Below, in pieces: positions 19,118 through 26,816 of a stretch of DNA of 64,000 bases. Under the pieces are notes generated by a model, which was given only the letters and a program-made list of their open reading frames with translations, ran no database searches and had not been told where the DNA came from. Numbering within the stretch: the first letter of the stretch is position 1; each line of letters starts with the position of its first letter. A program made the translations under genes and the position numbers. Source of the DNA: Aestuariivita sp. (GTDB lineage Bacteria > Pseudomonadota > Alphaproteobacteria > Rhodobacterales > Rhodobacteraceae); NCBI RefSeq assembly GCF_021404545.1, contig NZ_JAAWWD010000044.1, positions 1-64,000 of the forward strand. Direction: 5' to 3'.

Positions 19118-19213
19118 TGGCAGAGTCCCTCGCCCAAGGTCAGATTGTCGCAGTTGTTTGAGCGGAGATAGACCGGCGCTAAGCAGAAGAAAAATACATT
19201 GTATCTTTGGATT

Positions 19214-19232
19214 CGTTCACATAAATAGAACG
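19214..19232. promoter_or_regulatory. Inverted repeat between dabB and the LysR gene
   Basis: CGTTC-N9-GAACG (19214-19232) lies in the 117-base divergent region, 3 bases before the LysR start codon. It fits the T-N11-A style of LysR-type operators and could mediate autorepression and dabBA control. Inference from position and symmetry only. Confidence 0.45.
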
Positions 19233-19234
19233 AT

Positions 19235-20104
19235 ATGCCTCTGAACTATCATCACCTGCGCTATTTCTGGGCCGTGGCTCATGACGGCAACCTGACCCGG
19301 ACCGCGCAGCGGCTCAATCTGTCGCAATCGGCCTTGTCGGTTCAGATCAAGCAGTTGGAAGGGCGGTTGGGCCATGCGCTTTTCGATCGCCGTGGTCGCC
19401 AGCTGCATCTGACCGAGGCGGGCCGCATCACGCTGGATCATGCGGACGCGATCTTTTCCACCGGGCAGGAGCTGCTTGCGACGCTGGAGGAGACCGGGCG
19501 CACCCGCCAGGCGCTGCGCGTCGGCGCGCTGGCCACCCTGTCGCGCAACTTTCAGATCGGGTTCCTGCGTCCGATCCTGGCGCGCCCGGATGTGGAGGTG
19601 ATCCTGCGCTCGGCCAGCCCCGCGGAACTTCTGGAAGGGCTCTCCACGCTCAGCCTTGATCTGGTTCTGCTGAACCGCGAGCCGCCCAGCGACAGCCTCA
19701 CGCCCTATGTTGCCCACCGTGTGGCCGAACAGGCCATTGGTCTGGTGGGTACACCGGACCGGCTCGATCCCGCCCGCCCGCTGGCCGATCTTTTGCGCGA
19801 TCAGCCGGTGATCCTGCCGACGCCTGAAAATAGCGTGCGTGCGGCCTTTGACGCGCTTGCCAACCGTCTGGGTATCCGCCCCCAGATCGTCGCCGAGGTG
19901 GACGACATGGCGATGATGCGCCTTTTGGCGCGCGAGGATATCGGGCTTGCCCTGGTCCCGCCGATCGTGGTGCAGGATGAACTGGCCTCGGGCCGCCTTG
20001 TCGAGGCGCAAGAACATCCCCGCATCACCGAGACCTTCTTTGCGGTGACGCTTGAGCGCCGCTTTCCCAATCCGCTGGTACAGGAAGTGTTGGCCGCCGG
20101 GTAA
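19235..20104 (+). CDS. LysR family transcriptional regulator (NhaR-like)
   Basis: 289 aa LysR-type regulator. The N-terminal winged HTH is 'LNYHHLRYFWAVAHDGNLTRTAQRLNLSQSALSVQIKQLEGRLGHALFDR...' (residues 3-60), followed by a linker helix and a substrate-binding domain to about residue 285. 'NYHHLRYFW' and 'SQSALSVQIKQLE' resemble the NhaR branch, which senses cations or pH. It is divergent from dabBA, an arrangement that suggests it activates the carbon transporter; the inducer is unknown. An inverted repeat overlaps its 5' leader. Confidence 0.9.
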   Translation: MPLNYHHLRYFWAVAHDGNLTRTAQRLNLSQSALSVQIKQLEGRLGHALFDRRGRQLHLTEAGRITLDHADAIFSTGQELLATLEETGRTRQALRVGALATLSRNFQIGFLRPILARPDVEVILRSASPAELLEGLSTLSLDLVLLNREPPSDSLTPYVAHRVAEQAIGLVGTPDRLDPARPLADLLRDQPVILPTPENSVRAAFDALANRLGIRPQIVAEVDDMAMMRLLAREDIGLALVPPIVVQDELASGRLVEAQEHPRITETFFAVTLERRFPNPLVQEVLAAG

Positions 20105-20262
20105 GCCGCGTTTCACAGTCACTTAGGCACGCCCGCGCAGCGCGAATGCATCCATTGCAAAAGGCCGATACCGGCGGACCTTCCAGAAGGTCAGATGTCA
20201 AACTGGCGATTGCCTGATCTCATGGCAAAGACGGTTGAGACTTCGGCGCTTGGCCGTCGCTC

Positions 20263-23200
20263 TCACCGATCAAGCGCAGCCATCAGCTCGGTGTATCGTG
20301 CCCGTGCCGTCTCGGCAGAGGCGTCCCGTACCGGCCCATACCCCCGGATTGCCGAGGGCAGGTCGAGAACCTCTGCCCAGATATCGGCGCTGTCGTCAGA
20401 CCAGCCGGTTTGCGCCGCATCCAGGATCTCCTGATACCAGCTCAGAAGCTCCCGGTGCAGCCGACCGTCGGCGGTGAACCGGAACGGATCGAGCGGGGTG
20501 GAGCGCAGCCCTTTAAGCCCGGCCAAGACCCCCATCGCGCGCCCCATCCAGGGCCCAAAGCTGCGCTTGCCGGGCCGTCCGCGTGCATCGGCCTTTTTGG
20601 CCAGAAACGGCGGCGCCAGATGGTAATGCAGTTTGAAATCGCCCTCGAACTCGGCCTTCAGCTGCGCCTCGAACCCGGTGCGGGTTTGCAGGCGCGCCAC
20701 CTCGTATTCATCCTTGAACGCCATGAGTTTAAAGAGGTTTTTGGCCACGGAAATCGCCACCTCCTCGGGCAGTGTGCCGCGCAGCCGTGCCAGACGCGCG
20801 CGATAGCTTTCGGCATAGGCCGCGTTCTGATACTCGGTCAGGAACGCCGCGCGATGCTCGATGATCTCGTCCAGCCCCTTCGGCAGCATGACCTCGGGTC
20901 GCAGATGCGCCTCCACCGCCTGGGGTTTGGCGGCCATCACCCGGCCCAGACCAAAGGCGGTGGCGTTTTTCTCAACCGCGACCCCGTTGAGGATGATGGC
21001 CTGCTGCAAGGCGAGTTCGCTCACCGGCACAAGCCCTTTCTGGAACGCGAAGCCCAGCATCATCACATTGGCAAACACGCTGTCGCCCAAAAGATCCTCG
21101 GCCAGCGTGTTGGCATCTATCGCCGCCAGATTGTCGGGCCCCACCGCGCGCGCGATCACCGCCTCGCGTTCATCGACCTTGAGCTGCGCGTCGCGGTGCA
21201 GCACCAGGTCGCCCGTCGGCATCTCGGCCCGGTTCAGCACCACCCGGCTGCCTGCCCGGTAATGCGCGCTGGCCTTGGGAGCGGAGGAGACAACGATATC
21301 GCAGCCGATTACCGCATCCGCTGCGCCTTCGCCAATGCGGACCTGATGCAGGGTCTCCGGCCTGGCCGAGAGCCGTATGTAACTCAGAACAGTGCCGAAT
21401 TTCTGCGCGAACCCGGTGAAGTCGAGCACGCTGGAGCCCTTGCCCTCCAGATGTGCTGCCATGGTGATCAGCGCGCCCACGGTCACAACGCCAGTGCCGC
21501 CCACGCCGGTGACCAAAAGGTCAAAGGGTGTGTCCAGTGGTCGAACCCCAGGCGCGGGCACATCGTTGAGCAGCCGTGGCACATCCAGACCCGCACCCTC
21601 TTTCTTGCGCCGTGTGGCACCCTCGACAGTGACGAAGGACGGGCAGAACCCGCCCAGGCAGGAGAAATCCTTGTTGCAGCTGTTGAGGTTGATCTTGCGC
21701 TTGCGGCCCAGTGCGGTCTCTTTCGGCTCCACGCTCAGACAGTTCGACTCCACCGAACAGTCGCCGCAGCCCTCGCAGACCAGATCGTTGATCATCACGA
21801 ATTTGGCCGGATCCTCCATCGTGCCGCGCTTGCGGCGGCGGCGCTTTTCGGTGGCGCAGGTCTGTTCATAGATCAGCACCGTGACACCGGGGATCTCGCG
21901 CAACTCGCGCTGGATAACGTCCAGTTGGCCGCGGTCGTCGAATGTGGTCGCGGCGGGAAAGTCCGAGCGGGTGAATTTCGAGATATCGTCCGAGACGATC
22001 GCGATCCGCTCCACCCCTTCGGCGCGGCAGGTCTGGGCGATGCCGCTGACGCTCACGGGGCCGTCCACGGGCTGACCGCCGGTCATCGCGACCGCGTCGT
22101 TGTAAAGGATCTTGTAGGTGATATTCGTGCCCGCCGCGACAGCCTGGCGGATCGCCAGCGAGCCGGAGTGATACCAGGTCCCTTCGCCCAGGTTCTGGAA
22201 AATATGCTTGCCCCCGTTGAACTTCGACGCCGCGACCCAGGGCACGCCTTCGCCTCCCATCTGGGCGTAACCGGCCGTATCGCGATCCATCCAACTGGCC
22301 ATCACGTGGCATCCGATACCGGAGGCGGCCTGCGATCCCTCGGGAAGTTTGGTGGAGCTGTTATGCGGACAGCCTGAGCAGAAATAGGGCGTGCGCGTTG
22401 CGCCCGGGACGTTCAGAACAGGCGGTTCCGTCTGCGTCAGCAGGCGCGCTTTCTCGGGCAGGTTTTCTGCGGGAAAGAACCGGTCCAGCCGGGCCGCGAT
22501 GACCGGCATCAGCAGGCGGGGGTTCAGCTCTCCGGTCCAGGGGATCAGGGGTGCGCCGTCCTCGTCATATTTGCCGACCATGCGCTCGGGCTTGTCGCCG
22601 GGCCAGTCATAGAAATACTCCTTGAACTGACTTTCGATGATGCCGCGCTTTTCCTCGACAACCAGCACTTCGCGCTTGGCCTTCATGAAGGCCAGCGCAT
22701 CGCGGCGCGCCAGCGGCCAGACCATGCCGACCTTGTAGATGTCGATGCCCAGATCGCGGCATTTCTCTTCATCCAGACCCAGAAGGCGCAGCGCCTCCAT
22801 CAGGTCCAGATGCCCCTTGCCGGTGGTGACAAAGCCAAAGCCCGCCTCCGCGATATCATAGATACGCCGGTCAATCGGGTTGGCCTCCACAAAGGTGCGG
22901 ACGGCCTCCAGCTTGTGCTCGATCCGCGTCTCTATCTCGGGCGACGGCAAATCGGCGCGACGCACATGCAGCCCACCGGGCGGCGCTTCGAACGCAGGCA
23001 GGGTGAAGGTGCGGTCCGGGTGCAACGCGACGGAGCGGCCCGATTCCACCGTCTCCGAGATCGCCTTGAATCCCACCCAGGTGCCCGAGAACCGCGACAG
23101 CGCGATGCCGTATTCGCCAAACGCCAGATACTCGTCCACCGAGGCGGGGTTGAGCGTCGGCATGAACCAGGCCATGAAGGCCACATCGGACTGATGCGGC

Positions 23201-23679
23201 ATGGATGAGCTGACGCAGCCGTGATCGTCGCCCGCCACCACCAGCACCCCGCCCTTGGGCGCGCTGCCATAGGCGTTGCCATGTTTGAGCGCATCGCCCG
23301 ACCGGTCCACGCCCGGGCCTTTCCCATACCACATGGAAAAGACCCCCTCGACCTCTGCATGCGGATCGAGGCTGGCCTGCTGCGCGCCCAGCACGGCGGT
23401 GGCGCCAAGGTCTTCGTTCACCGCGGGCATAAAGGTGATGCGGTCCTCGTTGAGCCGGTCGCGCGCCCGCCACAGCTCCAGATCCAGCCCGCCCAGGGGC
23501 GAGCCGCGATAGCCCGAGATGAACCCGGCGGTGTTCAGGCCGGCGTCCCGATCCCGCCGTGCCTGATCCATCATGATCCGCGCCAGAGCTTGGGTGCCGG
23601 TCAGAAACACCCGGCCGGTCTGGCGGGTATAGCGATCGGAGAGCTGATAGGTGGTGAAATCCGGATTTGGCTGGGTCAC
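20263..23679 (-). CDS. Indolepyruvate ferredoxin oxidoreductase family protein (fused alpha and beta subunits)
   Basis: About 1138 aa thiamine-pyrophosphate and iron-sulfur 2-oxoacid oxidoreductase of the fused IorAB type, acting on aryl or branched 2-oxoacids with ferredoxin. Order: pyrimidine-binding domain (TAGFISGYRGSPLGGLD), TPP-binding core (FCSGCPHNSSTKLPEG, GIGCHVMASWMD), a 4Fe-4S region (CEGCGDCSVESNC and CNKDFSCLGGFCPSF), then a gamma-type domain (LVTGVGGTGVVTVGALI). GTG 23679 (VTQPNPDFTTYQL) is preferred because AGAGG lies 7 bases upstream; ATG 23730 has no Shine-Dalgarno. Divergent from an Lrp/AsnC gene, its likely regulator. Confidence 0.92.
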   Translation of the reverse strand: MTQPNPDFTTYQLSDRYTRQTGRVFLTGTQALARIMMDQARRDRDAGLNTAGFISGYRGSPLGGLDLELWRARDRLNEDRITFMPAVNEDLGATAVLGAQQASLDPHAEVEGVFSMWYGKGPGVDRSGDALKHGNAYGSAPKGGVLVVAGDDHGCVSSSMPHQSDVAFMAWFMPTLNPASVDEYLAFGEYGIALSRFSGTWVGFKAISETVESGRSVALHPDRTFTLPAFEAPPGGLHVRRADLPSPEIETRIEHKLEAVRTFVEANPIDRRIYDIAEAGFGFVTTGKGHLDLMEALRLLGLDEEKCRDLGIDIYKVGMVWPLARRDALAFMKAKREVLVVEEKRGIIESQFKEYFYDWPGDKPERMVGKYDEDGAPLIPWTGELNPRLLMPVIAARLDRFFPAENLPEKARLLTQTEPPVLNVPGATRTPYFCSGCPHNSSTKLPEGSQAASGIGCHVMASWMDRDTAGYAQMGGEGVPWVAASKFNGGKHIFQNLGEGTWYHSGSLAIRQAVAAGTNITYKILYNDAVAMTGGQPVDGPVSVSGIAQTCRAEGVERIAIVSDDISKFTRSDFPAATTFDDRGQLDVIQRELREIPGVTVLIYEQTCATEKRRRRKRGTMEDPAKFVMINDLVCEGCGDCSVESNCLSVEPKETALGRKRKINLNSCNKDFSCLGGFCPSFVTVEGATRRKKEGAGLDVPRLLNDVPAPGVRPLDTPFDLLVTGVGGTGVVTVGALITMAAHLEGKGSSVLDFTGFAQKFGTVLSYIRLSARPETLHQVRIGEGAADAVIGCDIVVSSAPKASAHYRAGSRVVLNRAEMPTGDLVLHRDAQLKVDEREAVIARAVGPDNLAAIDANTLAEDLLGDSVFANVMMLGFAFQKGLVPVSELALQQAIILNGVAVEKNATAFGLGRVMAAKPQAVEAHLRPEVMLPKGLDEIIEHRAAFLTEYQNAAYAESYRARLARLRGTLPEEVAISVAKNLFKLMAFKDEYEVARLQTRTGFEAQLKAEFEGDFKLHYHLAPPFLAKKADARGRPGKRSFGPWMGRAMGVLAGLKGLRSTPLDPFRFTADGRLHRELLSWYQEILDAAQTGWSDDSADIWAEVLDLPSAIRGYGPVRDASAETARARYTELMAALDR

Positions 23680-23737
23680 GGCGGGCCTCTGGGCTGGATT
23701 GCGGGACTGGCGGTGATCCCTGTTTATCATCACAGAA

Positions 23738-23754
23738 CTGAAAAGACTTTTCAG
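23738..23754. promoter_or_regulatory. Perfect palindrome, candidate Lrp-type operator 1
   Basis: CTGAAAAG-A-CTTTTCAG is a perfect 8-base inverted repeat with a single central base, in the divergent region between the 2-oxoacid oxidoreductase and the Lrp/AsnC gene. Its position makes it a good operator candidate; binding is not shown. Confidence 0.55.
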
Positions 23755-23760
23755 ATTTGA

Positions 23761-23775
23761 CCAGTATGCTACTGG
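23761..23775. promoter_or_regulatory. Perfect palindrome, candidate Lrp-type operator 2
   Basis: CCAGTA-TGC-TACTGG is a perfect 6-base inverted repeat with a 3-base centre, beginning 6 bases after the first palindrome. Lrp/AsnC proteins often bind two or more spaced palindromes. The two sites differ in sequence, so they may not bind the same protein. Confidence 0.5.
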
Positions 23776-23827
23776 TTTATGGTTTTTCTCACCAATGTAT
23801 TACGATTCGAAGAAATGGTGTTTCACG

Positions 23828-24289
23828 ATGATCCCTCTCTCCGACAAGGACCTGCACATCCTGAATGCTTTGCAGACCGACAGCCGCATCGCCAATGCTG
23901 ATCTGGCTCAGAAAGTAGGAATGTCGGCATCGGCCTGTTGGCGCCGGGTGCGCGCGCTGGAAGAGGCCGGTGTGATCGACCGCTATGCCGCGCATGTGAA
24001 CCCGGCCAAGCTGGGTTTGCAGTTCCATGCCATCGTACATGTACAACTGACCCGGCACGACCCCGACAAGATTGTGGATTTCATCCGTGCGGTCGAAACC
24101 AGCACAGAAGTGCAGGAGTGCTACGCGACCACGGGTCAGGCCGATTATCACCTGCGCGTGCTAACCGCCGATATTGACGCCTTCAACCGCTTTCTTGAAG
24201 GGTTCCTCTTTCGATTGCCTGCTGTGTCCAGCGCGCAGACAAACGTCGTCTTGCGGAGCATAAAGCGGGCGACTGTGCTCAGCCCATGA
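23828..24289 (+). CDS. Lrp/AsnC family transcriptional regulator
   Basis: 153 aa Lrp/AsnC-type regulator: HTH at residues about 5-60 (LSDKDLHILNALQTDSRIANADLAQKVGMSASACWRRVRALEEAGVI) and a RAM ligand-binding/oligomerisation domain (FHAIVHVQLTRHDPDKIVDFIRAV ... ATTGQADYHLRVLTADIDAFNRFLEGFLFRLPAVSSAQTNVVLRSIK). The start ATG 23828 begins just before the HTH; an ATG at 23795 would add 11 residues. It is divergent from the fused indolepyruvate oxidoreductase, so it probably responds to an amino acid and controls that gene and itself. Confidence 0.92.
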   Translation: MIPLSDKDLHILNALQTDSRIANADLAQKVGMSASACWRRVRALEEAGVIDRYAAHVNPAKLGLQFHAIVHVQLTRHDPDKIVDFIRAVETSTEVQECYATTGQADYHLRVLTADIDAFNRFLEGFLFRLPAVSSAQTNVVLRSIKRATVLSP

Positions 24290-24344
24290 ACAGGTCCGGT
24301 GTCAACAGGTCGGCTGATAGGTGGCGTTACGTTAGAGTTCATGG

Positions 24345-24370
24345 TTAAACATCTGTTAAATAATTGTTAA
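24345..24370 (+). promoter_or_regulatory. Tandem CtrA-type boxes
   Basis: Three TTAA half-sites at 24345-24348, 24356-24359 and 24367-24370 are each separated by exactly 7 bases, forming two overlapping TTAA-N7-TTAA sites. This is the known CtrA recognition pattern of alphaproteobacteria. The third half-site overlaps a likely -35 element upstream of the FecR-domain gene. Confidence 0.65.
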
Positions 24371-24393
24371 ATTCTGAATGATTGTGCTATAGG
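24365..24393 (+). promoter_or_regulatory. Putative sigma70-type promoter of the FecR-PKD-cyclase cluster
   Basis: A -35-like TTGTTA (24365-24370) and a -10-like TATAGG (24388-24393) preceded by TGC are separated by 17 bases, in an AT-rich stretch that contrasts with the GC-rich surroundings. The -35 overlaps the CtrA-type boxes, a common arrangement for CtrA-controlled promoters. Confidence 0.5.
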
Positions 24394-24425
24394 CTTAAAG
24401 TAATAATAACTGGTCTGAATCAGAC

Positions 24426-26783
24426 ATGCGGAATTGGTGGGATTTTGAGCTGGCGTTGCACGGCACGCGCTGTGCGTTTGCCGGGCTGTTTTTGGCATTC
24501 GTGCCGATGTTTGGGCTCGGTACGGCGCAAGCCCAGCAAGGCGATTTGAACGCTCCATTGGAGGTCGTGGTGTTTACCGCCTCCGATACGTTGCGTGGCG
24601 TGGTGGGCCGCACCCTGGGCGATCCCGATCTTTGGCCTGCGGTTCTGGATCTCAACGACATCGCCTCGCCCGCCCTCGTGGTGCCCGGGACCGAACTGAG
24701 GCTGCCGGTCAGACAGGTGCGGATTGTCGACACCGCGCTGTCAGAGGCCTTGCTGACGATCCAGCAGGCCACCGCCGAAGGTGCCCGGATCTTTGCGCCG
24801 CGGCAGATCGAAACCGCGATTGGCCAGCGCGAAGAGGCCGCGGCCAAACGTATCGAAGGGCAATGGCAGCAGGTGGTCGATCTGGCCTCCTCCGCCACCG
24901 GGCTGGCCAAGGAGGCGTTGGAGATTTCTCTGGACCAGCGGGACCGGTCCGCCGAGGCGATCGTGTCTGATGTTCATGGCAGCGTGCAAGGCCGCAACCC
25001 CGCTGAACCCATTTGGTCGGGACGGGCCGTGGATGACGTTCTGGTCGAGTTCGAGCGGCTGCGCACCCTGTCGGACAGCACTACACAGGTGACGTTCCGC
25101 GACCTGAGCCGGTTGCGGCTCAACCCCAATTCCAACGCGACGATCCAGCGAATGCGCTCGGACCCGATCACCGGCGGAGAGGTCACCAAGGTCAGTCTGG
25201 TGAACGGGGATTTCTATGCGCTGCTCAATCAGCTCTCCGACAGATCCAGTTTCCAGATCGAGGTGCCGGGTGTGGAGTCGACCACCAACTCCAGCGATTT
25301 CTGGATCAAGAGCGATGGGGATAGCGCGCGCTTTGTGAATTTCGACGATGCCGCGCTGGAAATTCAGAGCGATGGAGAAAGTATTGCATTGAACGCCAAC
25401 GAGGGGGCTGTCCTGTCGGAAGGGGCTGTGCAACGCACCGAAGTTCTGGATGCACCGATCCTGCGGGCCCCGGCGCTGGGGATGACGGTGTACCGGCAGC
25501 TGGTGGGCCTTGAATGGGTCGCGTTTGACGGGGCGGAGGGCTATTGGCTGGAGGTTGCGCTGGATGCCGGGTTCAACCAGATGCGGGTGTCGGAATGGGG
25601 GATCCGGGATCTGGTGTTCGAGGCCGGGCCGCTGGACCCCGGGACATATCACTGGCGGGTCGCCGCCCTTGATCAGTTGGGCCTGCCCGGTCGGTGGAGC
25701 ACACCTCAGGATTTCACGGTGCAGTCCGATGCGACGCCGCCCTATCTCAACCTTCTGGCCCCGGCCTCGGAGACGGTGGTCAGTGCGCCGGTGATCGAGG
25801 TTTTGGGCCTCTCCGAAGCGGATGTTGCGCTGACCTTGAACGACACGCCGCTGACGGTCGAGCAGGACGGATCCTTTCGTGCGGGTGTCACGCTCAAGCC
25901 CGGTGAAAACACGTTATCGCTGCGCGCCATCGATCCGGCGGGAAATGTTAGCGAACGCCAGGGTCGCGTGACGTACCGTCCCGCGCAGGAGGTTGAGATA
26001 CGGCTCGATCTGAACCTGCCCCGCCAGGGGGCGGATCTGGTCACCCGGTCCGAGGTGCTGACGTTGACCGCGATGACCACGGCCGAGGCCGGGCGCGATG
26101 CCCGGGTGTCCGACGCCAGCGGCACCGTTCTGTCCGAGGTCAATGTGCAGGACGCGGGTCTTTTGACCTTTAACGTCCCGGTGGATGCGGCGGCAGCCAG
26201 TTTCATGGTCGAAGTGCTGGCGCCCGATGGTGCGGTCGAAGGGCAGCTGCGCTTTTCGGCGCGCCGCGATGCGCAGCCGCCCACGATCACGCTGGATCAG
26301 CCCGCGCCAAGGGCCACGGATGCGGCCGTTCTGGACCTGACCGGCCAGATCGACGAGCCCGCCACGCTGCTGGTCGACGGCATGCCCGCCGCACTGCGGG
26401 AAGGGGCCTTCGCGCTGGAGCTGGAGTTGGATGAAGGTGTCAACAGTTTTGAGCTAAGTGCCACGGATGCTGCGGGAAATGTGAGCGTCTTGCGCGTGTC
26501 GACCCGGTTGGATCTGACGCCGCCGGAACTGGGGGCGGTGCGTCTGGCGCGCCCTGACGGGGCCGGGGGCGCGATCGAGATCGCGGTCGAGGCGCAAGAT
26601 CAAAGCGGTCTCAGACAGGCCGCGTCCTATGTGATTTCGGTCGGCGGAACCGAACGCACGGGGTACCTGAAATGTGACGCGCAGGCCGGTCTGTGCCGCG
26701 CAACGCTGCCGGCCGAGCTGGGCGACCTGCGCCTCGTGGAGTTGGCAGTGGAAGATTATGCCGGGAACATCGCGTTCCGCTGA
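24426..26783 (+). CDS. FecR-domain secreted protein with LysM-like, Fn3-like and Ig-like modules
   Basis: 785 aa exported protein. A Sec signal (hydrophobic 'AGLFLAFVPMFGLGTAQA', cleavage near residue 37) is followed by a LysM-like segment (about 45-95, ending in 'VPGTELRLPV'), a helical stretch, a FecR domain (about 180-340), an Fn3-like module (about 350-430, 'GTYHWRVAALDQLG') and at least two bacterial Ig-like repeats ('GENTLSLRAIDPAGNVS' and 'GVNSFELSATDAAGNVS'). No TonB-type receptor or sigma factor is adjacent, so the FecR fold is probably structural here. First gene of a cluster with the PKD protein (33-base gap) and adenylate cyclase. Function unknown; a peptidoglycan or surface role is likely. 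Confidence 0.8.
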   Translation: MRNWWDFELALHGTRCAFAGLFLAFVPMFGLGTAQAQQGDLNAPLEVVVFTASDTLRGVVGRTLGDPDLWPAVLDLNDIASPALVVPGTELRLPVRQVRIVDTALSEALLTIQQATAEGARIFAPRQIETAIGQREEAAAKRIEGQWQQVVDLASSATGLAKEALEISLDQRDRSAEAIVSDVHGSVQGRNPAEPIWSGRAVDDVLVEFERLRTLSDSTTQVTFRDLSRLRLNPNSNATIQRMRSDPITGGEVTKVSLVNGDFYALLNQLSDRSSFQIEVPGVESTTNSSDFWIKSDGDSARFVNFDDAALEIQSDGESIALNANEGAVLSEGAVQRTEVLDAPILRAPALGMTVYRQLVGLEWVAFDGAEGYWLEVALDAGFNQMRVSEWGIRDLVFEAGPLDPGTYHWRVAALDQLGLPGRWSTPQDFTVQSDATPPYLNLLAPASETVVSAPVIEVLGLSEADVALTLNDTPLTVEQDGSFRAGVTLKPGENTLSLRAIDPAGNVSERQGRVTYRPAQEVEIRLDLNLPRQGADLVTRSEVLTLTAMTTAEAGRDARVSDASGTVLSEVNVQDAGLLTFNVPVDAAAASFMVEVLAPDGAVEGQLRFSARRDAQPPTITLDQPAPRATDAAVLDLTGQIDEPATLLVDGMPAALREGAFALELELDEGVNSFELSATDAAGNVSVLRVSTRLDLTPPELGAVRLARPDGAGGAIEIAVEAQDQSGLRQAASYVISVGGTERTGYLKCDAQAGLCRATLPAELGDLRLVELAVEDYAGNIAFR

Positions 26784-26816
26784 GCGGACGCGATGCTCCG
26801 CAAGGAGGACGTTGGA

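Noticed and set aside
20410-22377. A 655-codon plus-strand open frame over the indolepyruvate oxidoreductase
   Set aside because: No domain signatures, and the minus strand has a clear TPP and Fe-S enzyme throughout.
20263-23679. Separate iorA and iorB genes with a frameshift between them
   Set aside because: The frame is continuous across all domains with the fused order known for aerobic bacteria, so it is a natural fusion.
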